A stretch of DNA of 9,811 bases, taken from positions 1 to 9,811 of the forward strand of contig DATMYR010000029.1 in assembly GCA_035560815.1 (NCBI GenBank), written 5' to 3'. Each line of letters opens with the position of its first letter. Within the stretch, counting starts at the first letter, position 1. Origin of the DNA: UBA5314 sp035560815 (GTDB lineage: Bacteria; Bacillota; Syntrophomonadia; Syntrophomonadales; Syntrophomonadaceae). A program made the position numbers and the translations under genes. Positions 5,524 to 9,811 of this stretch are shown here, piece after piece. The notes beneath the pieces were generated by a model. That model had not been told where the DNA came from. It ran no database searches and saw only the letters and a list, made by a program, of their open reading frames with translations.

Positions 5524-5705
5524 TGGTTAATAATTCATCGAAAGTATACTACCCATCTTTTGAAAACACCGAGTGGTTTGTGATGATGGATGCTTGCCAA
5601 CGAAGGAATAGTACCGTGTTCATCCACCCGGAAACTGCTGATACTATGGCTGCCCGCGTTCACTACGAAGAAGCCCGACCCGGGTCTTTAAGGTTACAAC
5701 CATGA
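5524..5705 (+). CDS. Possible small protein (60 aa) just before a terminator
   Basis: Unrecognised. The frame reads NNSSKVYYPSFENTEWFV and MMDACQRRNSTVFIHPETAD and ends GSLRLQP. Unlike the repeat DNA just upstream, this has balanced, protein-like composition. The start is uncertain: TTG at 5524 has only a weak AAGTATGGG before it, while GTG or ATG codons at 5578-5586 would give a product of about 40 residues. The stop at 5703-5705 lies within the hairpin of a good intrinsic terminator on the same strand, supporting transcription of something ending here. The same frame runs back into the GC-rich repeat without a stop, but I regard that extension as spurious. It may instead be a relic of a larger gene. 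Confidence 0.35.
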
Positions 5706-5739
5706 GCATGCTCATTGACACCGGGCAGGGCTCTTTTTT
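5672..5739 (+). terminator. Intrinsic terminator with an embedded 14-bp palindrome
   Basis: AGCCC at 5672-5676 pairs with GGGCT at 5728-5732, and CCCGG at 5679-5683 pairs with CCGGG at 5721-5725. A tract of six T follows at 5734-5739. The long loop itself holds a perfect palindrome, ATGAGCATGCTCAT (5702-5715). The polarity fits termination of a plus-strand transcript through the small ORF at 5524-5705. Confidence 0.65.
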
Positions 5740-5801
5740 ATCTAAAACCTTATGATTCCCAAACAATCAAGGAAAAGACCTTACACAAACAATTTAAATA
5801 G

Positions 5802-5833
5802 AAAAAAACATGAGCGGAGCATTTGCCCCGCTC
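5802..5833 (-). terminator. Intrinsic terminator of the multicopper oxidase gene
   Basis: GAGCGG at 5812-5817 pairs with CCGCTC at 5828-5833, with a two-base-pair extension around an ATTT loop. On the minus strand the hairpin is followed after a few bases by seven T (complement of A at 5802-5808). It starts 12 bp beyond the stop codon of the oxidase gene. Confidence 0.8.
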
Positions 5834-5844
5834 GGTTTCTATTA

Positions 5845-7356
5845 CTAGCGGCATCTCCAGGGAGGTTCAGTAATAATTGGCGGACTGGCAGTATAGTCTG
5901 AACCTGGGAAATCAGTCTCTATAAAGGTTAGTTGCCCCCCAGGATATACGCCATTATTGGTTACCTTGTAATCGTCATGGTTATGAGCCGGATAGAACTG
6001 CGGAAAGAAGAAATTATCCGCAGTTGCGGAACCATAGTTCCATACTGCCCAATTGTATGGTGGTAGGAAACTTCCTTTACCCAAACCACCGGCCAAAATA
6101 ATGTTGGTCCATAGGTCTTGAGCGCCTGGAAATGGAGGTATGAAAGTGCCAACATTTTTAGATAGTTGAGTAGCAACAGCAATTTGGTCTTTTAGGGAAG
6201 GTAGCCCAGCCTGACCACAGAAAATATAATTGGCATATTGCCTGCGCTTATCGTCTGCAGAATAAAGCACATCATAGGTTTCCCCTGAACCCACCAATAC
6301 TGTGAAGACCATCTCCTCGTGACCGTTTACCAAGGCGAGATGCGCATCTTTAGCAACAATAGTACCCATCCATCCATGGGTATGCCAGGGAACTGGCTGA
6401 TAGCTCATATTAATGAGGCGGACAAGGAAGCGATCACCGACATTGACATGGACGTAGGACTCGTAGCCAGGGGGGATGCTGTAACCAAAGTTGGGTACCA
6501 GTGATAAGGGCAACTGTGTAGGTAGCAGCGTGTCTGGAAAAGCCCGGCCATTTACCAGCCAATAATCCGGTTTATAGTTGACCGCATTGAAGTTGGGATC
6601 CTGGGTGAATACCGCGTTGTGCCAAACGGAATCAATGTCTGAAAGTAGATGAATCCAATCGCTATTAAAGAAAGTCTTGATATCATTCTGGGCAAAGTTG
6701 CGGTTAGTGGCCGATACCGGAATCTGCGGCTGGTACCTACGCCGGTAATACCACGCTCCCGTCCTTGGACATTTTTCAATGCCTGCCTGACACAAGCTCG
6801 CATAAGACGGGTAGATAATAAAAGCTCCGTACATGCCCATCTGAATGTGTTCCGATGCTTCCTGATGACAATGATACATTAAAGAGCCTGGATGCTCCGG
6901 TTGGAAGAAATAGGTGACATGAATGGATTCTGTAGATCCGACAGGGGTAACGGGTACTCCGAATGATGTTTCGGGAAAACCGTCTAACTGGGTTGCCACA
7001 TGGGCGCCATGAATATGGATCGTATGAACATCAAGAACGGGTGGGGTAGACATAAGCATACCAAGGTTTACCAGCCTGATGTAAACTTCGTCGCCTACGT
7101 CTGCAGTTATCAGGGGGGATGGGATTACAGCGGTTCCTCGTAAATTTTCCCGATTAGCCAGGGTGTCTTCAAACTGGGGATTGTAATTCTGGGTCGAGAT
7201 TACTTTTCCCTTGCGAACAAGCTGTGTTCTGACAAGACCACCGACGAATCCAAATACATATATTTCAGCTCTAGGATCCGTACCTGTTGGATCAACCGGC
7301 AATCTAATAAAACCGTCTGTGGCAAAAAGGTTGTAAAATCTTCGGGTAAATTGCAT
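5845..7356 (-). CDS. Two-domain-type multicopper oxidase (503 aa)
   Basis: Copper enzyme that would couple one-electron oxidation of a substrate (a phenol or a metal such as Mn2+ or Cu+) to reduction of O2 to water. All four His-x-His pairs of the trinuclear cluster are present: HIHGAH (H114/H116), YHCH (H162/H164), HTHG (H325/H327) and HNH (H458/H460). The type 1 cysteine C163 lies in the first half, with H170 and M175 as further likely type 1 ligands. Most three-domain laccases, including CotA, carry the type 1 site in the C-terminal motif instead; the first-half position here resembles the two-domain oxidases. HCH-x5-H also differs from the usual HCH-x3-H. The start has AAGGAGGG seven bases upstream. 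No signal peptide or Tat motif is seen, so a cytoplasmic or spore-coat location is likely. It is monocistronic with its own terminator. Confidence 0.88.
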   Translation of the reverse strand: MQFTRRFYNLFATDGFIRLPVDPTGTDPRAEIYVFGFVGGLVRTQLVRKGKVISTQNYNPQFEDTLANRENLRGTAVIPSPLITADVGDEVYIRLVNLGMLMSTPPVLDVHTIHIHGAHVATQLDGFPETSFGVPVTPVGSTESIHVTYFFQPEHPGSLMYHCHQEASEHIQMGMYGAFIIYPSYASLCQAGIEKCPRTGAWYYRRRYQPQIPVSATNRNFAQNDIKTFFNSDWIHLLSDIDSVWHNAVFTQDPNFNAVNYKPDYWLVNGRAFPDTLLPTQLPLSLVPNFGYSIPPGYESYVHVNVGDRFLVRLINMSYQPVPWHTHGWMGTIVAKDAHLALVNGHEEMVFTVLVGSGETYDVLYSADDKRRQYANYIFCGQAGLPSLKDQIAVATQLSKNVGTFIPPFPGAQDLWTNIILAGGLGKGSFLPPYNWAVWNYGSATADNFFFPQFYPAHNHDDYKVTNNGVYPGGQLTFIETDFPGSDYTASPPIITEPPWRCR

Positions 7357-7414
7357 AAGTGTTCCCTCCTTACGTTTAATTGCGTCATTGTAATATTATC
7401 CATCATTACCAATA

Positions 7415-7442
7415 CATTCTATGTAATTATCTCGCTGTTGGT
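7415..7442 (-). promoter_or_regulatory. Possible sigma-K-like promoter of the oxidase gene
   Basis: On the minus strand AC (7441-7442) is followed after 17 bases by CATAGAATG (7415-7423). The mother-cell factor sigma-K prefers AC about 16-17 bases before CATAnnnTA, so there is one mismatch. It lies about 60 bp upstream of the start codon. The same AC-N17-CATAnnnTG pattern occurs upstream of the gene at 8154-8726. The motif is short and AT-rich, so chance is possible. Confidence 0.3.
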
Positions 7443-7565
7443 GCTTCCGTTGGAACATCACAAACCACTTAATTTTTAAAGCTGTACCATCGTATTACTC
7501 GATCTGGTACCATTTCTTCCCGCCCCCATAAAAATACTTATAGCAGATCTTTTTAGGGTCTTAAC

Positions 7566-7809
7566 TTGATTTCTGATTCAACCGCAACCCTACTTCAGGA
7601 TTCTGGCATCAGCCCTGATTCCAAATTCGAAGAATTGATCAGTAAAATTAGGGAACTGAGATACAATCGCATTGCTCTATCCCATTCCCCTAAAGGGTTT
7701 TAACTACCCTACTTTATAGAGGGCATTATTACATTAATCTGGGCATTTTTCGAGAAGTAGGCGAGAGTCTGCCGCTTGAGCCCTGGATTGGTGCCTAATG
7801 AGGGATTGC
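7566..7809 (+). pseudogene. Decayed copy of the 83-aa TTG-start gene
   Basis: Translation from TTG at 7566 gives MISDSTATLLQDSGISPDSK and continues FEELISKIRELRYNRIALSH before a stop after SPKGF. This closely parallels MISEATAMRLNNSGISSELS and its continuation in the gene at 4565. Further on, a different frame gives SRSRRESAA, a stop, then ALDW, matching GRSRRESAALALVW. The original stop has become TGC at 7807-7809. DNA similarity extends upstream of the start (AATRCTTATAGCA, then TTTTAGG against TTCTAGGAGG), so the leader was duplicated too, although the ribosome site has degraded. At least two stops and a frameshift make it non-functional. The rest of 7357-7565 holds only the oxidase promoter region. 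Confidence 0.75.
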
Positions 7810-7987
7810 GAATGGGCATGAACTAGATAGCATTAGAAGATATCCAAAGCCAATTCTTGATTAGAAATACACCTTATAAAATGAAACAATCGCGGAAAAT
7901 TGTTGACCAGACTAGGAGATGTATAAATACCAAAAGTAAATTAAGGTGGAGCCGCCGGTAGATGGTTCAAGCCTTATAAGGCGGAAA

Positions 7988-8019
7988 ATCAACCCGGCCA
8001 CGGGAAGGGCCGGGTTGAT
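7988..8019 (-). terminator. Strong hairpin, probable terminator of the DUF4489-like gene
   Basis: ATCAACCCGGCC at 7988-7999 is the exact reverse complement of GGCCGGGTTGAT at 8008-8019, with an 8-nt loop. On the minus strand it is followed by only four T and then CCGCC, a modest U-tract. The position, 135 bp beyond the stop of the leftward gene at 8154-8726, is consistent with its terminator. Apart from this hairpin and a repeated ATAAATACCAA at about 7923 and 8095, I see nothing in 7810-8153. Confidence 0.6.
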
Positions 8020-8153
8020 CAGCATGGTCGACACAATTTACGTTGGAAGCTGAACCGGAGTGCTGTAGTGATACTAACCTCTGACTTCTCATATAAATAC
8101 CAATAATAAACTTATCAAACCTATTCTGCTTGTTGCTTCAATTCAGGTGCTTT

Positions 8154-8726
8154 TTAACCGATTGCAAGAGCGTTTATCCCTACATTTGTTATTGATGCAG
8201 ACTCAATATCTTCGGCATCTATAGATATCACCTCAACAAAATAAGTGCAGCAGCCCAGGCAGTCATGGCACTCACACCATGTGAAAGCGATAGGGTCTTT
8301 AAATTCTATTTCTGCGCTACTGGTAAAATCAGACTCAACCTCTCTTTCGTAGGTCCAGGTGGCGAGCGGAATCTTAGGACCATTATCGCAGGATCTGCTT
8401 AACTGAAACGTTATTTCTAATTCAAAATTAAAACTACCAGCTCTGAAACTAACTACACTAGAATAATCAATTTTTACGGTTGGTTTTTTGAACCCTCTTG
8501 TATCAAGGGTTACAGTACCCACAACTAAACCAGGTTGCCAGAGTGGCACTGCACTGCGGACAGTACCCACAACCAGATCAGATTGACAGAGTGGCGCTGC
8601 ACTGCTGACAGGAAGACTCACTCCCGTACCGGTTCCGCAGTTCAACACTATTTTGTTTTCATGATGTTTATGCTCATACTCAGGTGAACAATCTGGAGAA
8701 TCACAGGGCTGCCGATGTTGTCTCAT
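8154..8726 (-). CDS. DUF4489-like protein (190 aa)
   Basis: Matches, as far as I can recall, the DUF4489 proteins of spore-forming Clostridia. A short Cys/His-rich head (MRQHRQPCDSPDCSPEYEHK) leads to the hallmark NCGTGTGVSLP, then a beta-rich body (VTLDTRGFKKPTVKIDYSSV and onward), then a late cysteine cluster WCECHDCLGCCTYFVEV. The function of the family is not known to me; the composition suggests a secreted-like or spore-surface beta-sandwich, but no signal peptide is present. The start is certain: GAGGAGG lies eight bases before the ATG. An odd feature is a 48-bp tandem duplication, giving the 16-residue units SAAPLCQSDLVVGTVR and SAVPLWQPGLVVGTVT. It is monocistronic, with a possible sigma-K-like promoter upstream and a hairpin downstream. 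Confidence 0.75.
   Translation of the reverse strand: MRQHRQPCDSPDCSPEYEHKHHENKIVLNCGTGTGVSLPVSSAAPLCQSDLVVGTVRSAVPLWQPGLVVGTVTLDTRGFKKPTVKIDYSSVVSFRAGSFNFELEITFQLSRSCDNGPKIPLATWTYEREVESDFTSSAEIEFKDPIAFTWCECHDCLGCCTYFVEVISIDAEDIESASITNVGINALAIG
8513..8608. repeat. 48-bp in-frame tandem duplication within the DUF4489-like gene
   Basis: Both units (8513-8560 and 8561-8608) begin CAGTACCCACAAC on the plus strand and share CAGAGTGGC and GCACTGC at matching positions. They have diverged at several sites, so the duplication is not brand new. The length is a multiple of three and adds 16 residues to the protein without breaking the frame. Confidence 0.75.
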
Positions 8727-8811
8727 TTATAAAACCTCCTCAAATTATTAAGATTGCATTCGCACGCCAAATTAGCTTCTTCACTCTGCTATTTTTTACC
8801 ATTACTTACAA

Positions 8812-8839
8812 CAAATTATGCAATAATCCTTATACATGT
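8812..8839 (-). promoter_or_regulatory. Possible sigma-K-like promoter of the DUF4489-like gene
   Basis: On the minus strand AC (8838-8839) is followed after exactly 17 bases by CATAATTTG (8812-8820), preceded by G as in the preferred GCATA. It lies about 85 bp upstream of the ATG at 8726, giving a fairly long leader. Spacing and the TG ending match the candidate upstream of the multicopper oxidase. Supported by pattern only. Confidence 0.3.
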
Positions 8840-9006
8840 TACCGTGGTATGTTATATATATTTAAAAATGCAAAGGCAAGGTTAAGCATTAAGACTTGCA
8901 GGGACCGTCCAAATAGCAATTTGAAGATGCTCTTTTGTGTTTCCCCTGAGATTACGATGCTTTATAGACTTACTTCCAAAGTCTAATACTTCATTAGATT
9001 TATCCT

Positions 9007-9111
9007 CTTTCAATATATTCCCTCTCCAAACCTTCAGGCCCAACCACGGTACAATTAAGCGTACTTCGGTGGTTGAGCCTGAATATTTGTTTGAAGGTAT
9101 ATAATCAAAAG
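9007..9111. repeat. Imperfect inverted repeat of about 105 bp, MITE-like or structured RNA
   Basis: The core arms 9033-9047 (TTCAGGCCCAACCAC) and 9069-9083 (GTGGTTGAGCCTGAA) pair at 14 of 15 positions around a 21-nt loop that contains GTAC on both sides. Similarity of the flanks extends the arms outward with gaps: CTTTCAATATATTCCC on the left mirrors the complement of the TATATAATCAAAAG side on the right, to about 9007 and 9111. The element lies in a region (8840-9360) where I find no gene. Its size and shape suit a small non-autonomous insertion element, but no target-site duplication is obvious. Confidence 0.5.
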
Positions 9112-9359
9112 CTGTTGTACTGTTTTAGCCTGTGGATGACTGCCCAAAGGTTAGAAATATCGATACACAAAAAGGTTTTCCCTTAGTAATGAGTATCATA
9201 AATCAAATTGGACTGCGGGGAGAGTATAAGCCTGTAGTTTATAATGGCCGAATATAAATTCACAGCTTATATTGGAAGTACATAATGCTCGGATGGGCAT
9301 GTATAGAGCTCACTTTCCTTAAGGTTCGAGTTATCTTACAGATCATCATCAATACTTCA

Positions 9360-9811
9360 TACCGGCGGGCGCGCTGCACCCACCCATTCCGGCTACATCT
9401 CCACGGGTGCCGCTTCGCACACTCCGCCTTTCTCGCTCACGCCCCTGCCCTCCAGACCTTCCAGACATCGCACTCCGCTCGGTGGCCGCCCGCTCCTCCG
9501 GCCTCCGCTTCGCTGCGCCCGGACCAGCTCCCCGGTGGTGGCCGGGCAGGTTGGAGCCGATAGAGCACCGGTTCGCCCCAACGCACAACGCGCGCCGGGA
9601 CTGCACCTCTCCCACTCCAGGCCTAGGCTCCGAGCCTTCTTAAAGCCATGAATTTTTCGTGAATCTAGAAAGAGCGGATTGCCCTCCGGGACCTGGTGCG
9701 GATCTGCTTCGCATATCAGCGCTTACCCTCCGGGCACTCCTACTATCCCCACTATTTAGATATATCTTGGTTACTCGGCCCTGCGCCTGCGCCTTCCGCT
9801 CGCTGCCCGGG
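9360..9811. repeat. GC-rich composite repeat island (copy c), running off the window
   Basis: Second copy of the pyrimidine-rich repeat described at 5030-5485. The 85 bp at 9473-9557 match 5175-5259 without gaps, the 39-bp module is at 9519-9557, and CTCCAGGCCTAGGCT follows near 9611. The module GGCCCTGCGCCTGCGCCTTC at 9778-9797 corresponds to the one ending near 5400. Between the last two modules this copy has about 145 bp of extra, partly AT-rich sequence (9632-9776). The order of modules is the same as in the left island, so the family is modular and the element probably continues past 9811. Short open frames on both strands here overlap one another and are attributed to composition. Confidence 0.7.

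Noticed and set aside
4985..5705. Long overlapping open frames of 108 to 160 codons in the GC-rich island
   Set aside because: Several overlapping frames are open at once, residues are low-complexity Pro/Arg/Ser/Ala, none has a ribosome site, and the DNA is a dispersed repeat. Only the tail after 5524 looks protein-like.
5961..6882. Several short frames on both strands inside the multicopper oxidase gene
   Set aside because: All lie within the conserved oxidase reading frame and lack ribosome sites or recognisable motifs.
8684..8986. 100-codon plus-strand frame upstream of the DUF4489-like gene
   Set aside because: It overlaps the well-supported start and ribosome site of the minus-strand gene, has no ribosome site of its own and covers its promoter region.
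9285..9643. Open frames on both strands in the right-hand GC-rich island
   Set aside because: Frames on both strands overlap over the same repeat DNA with biased composition and no ribosome sites.

Overview
The window looks like chromosomal DNA of an endospore-forming Firmicute, perhaps of the Desulfotomaculum/Pelotomaculum type. This placement is inference. It rests on strong GGAGG-type ribosome sites, T-rich intrinsic terminators, a DUF4489-like protein, a multicopper oxidase and ferritin-like protein of the kind found in spore-formers, and a phage replication module of Gram-positive style. The sequence has two parts of different character.

Left part (1-3163, plus strand, fairly GC-rich): the early/replication segment of a prophage or similar element. 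A run of small genes, most with near-perfect Shine-Dalgarno sites (58, 371, 615, 923, 1126, 1373), leads into a RepO-like replication initiator (1552-2514). This overlaps a DnaC-like helicase-loader ATPase (2489-3163). Inside the initiator gene lies a probable replication origin. It has five copies of a 16-bp palindromic iteron (consensus TTGTCYGATCRGACAA), a 13-bp perfect hairpin just upstream, and an AT-rich, purine-biased stretch just downstream. This is the architecture of the lambda origin inside gene O. The module stops after the loader gene, with no recognisable phage genes after it.

Right part (3164-9811, mostly lower GC and gene-poor): three intact minus-strand genes. They encode a tandem rubrerythrin-motif diiron protein (3330-3794), a two-domain multicopper oxidase (5845-7356) and a DUF4489-like protein (8154-8726). 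None has a visible signal peptide. The oxidase and DUF4489 genes share a possible sigma-K-like promoter (AC-N17-CATAnnnTG), which would fit a role late in sporulation, in the mother cell or spore coat. Decayed copies are scattered between them: a broken ferritin-like gene (3860-4065) and a broken copy (7566-7809) of the small TTG-initiated gene at 4565-4816, the two copies lying on either side of the oxidase.

Two islands of very GC-rich, pyrimidine-rich DNA (about 5030-5485 and 9360-9811) carry copies of one dispersed, hairpin-forming repeat family. They are open in several frames because of composition and probably encode nothing. A separate imperfect inverted repeat of about 105 bp lies at 9007-9111. 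The picture is a prophage remnant next to a plastic, duplication-prone accessory region carrying probable spore-associated metalloproteins.
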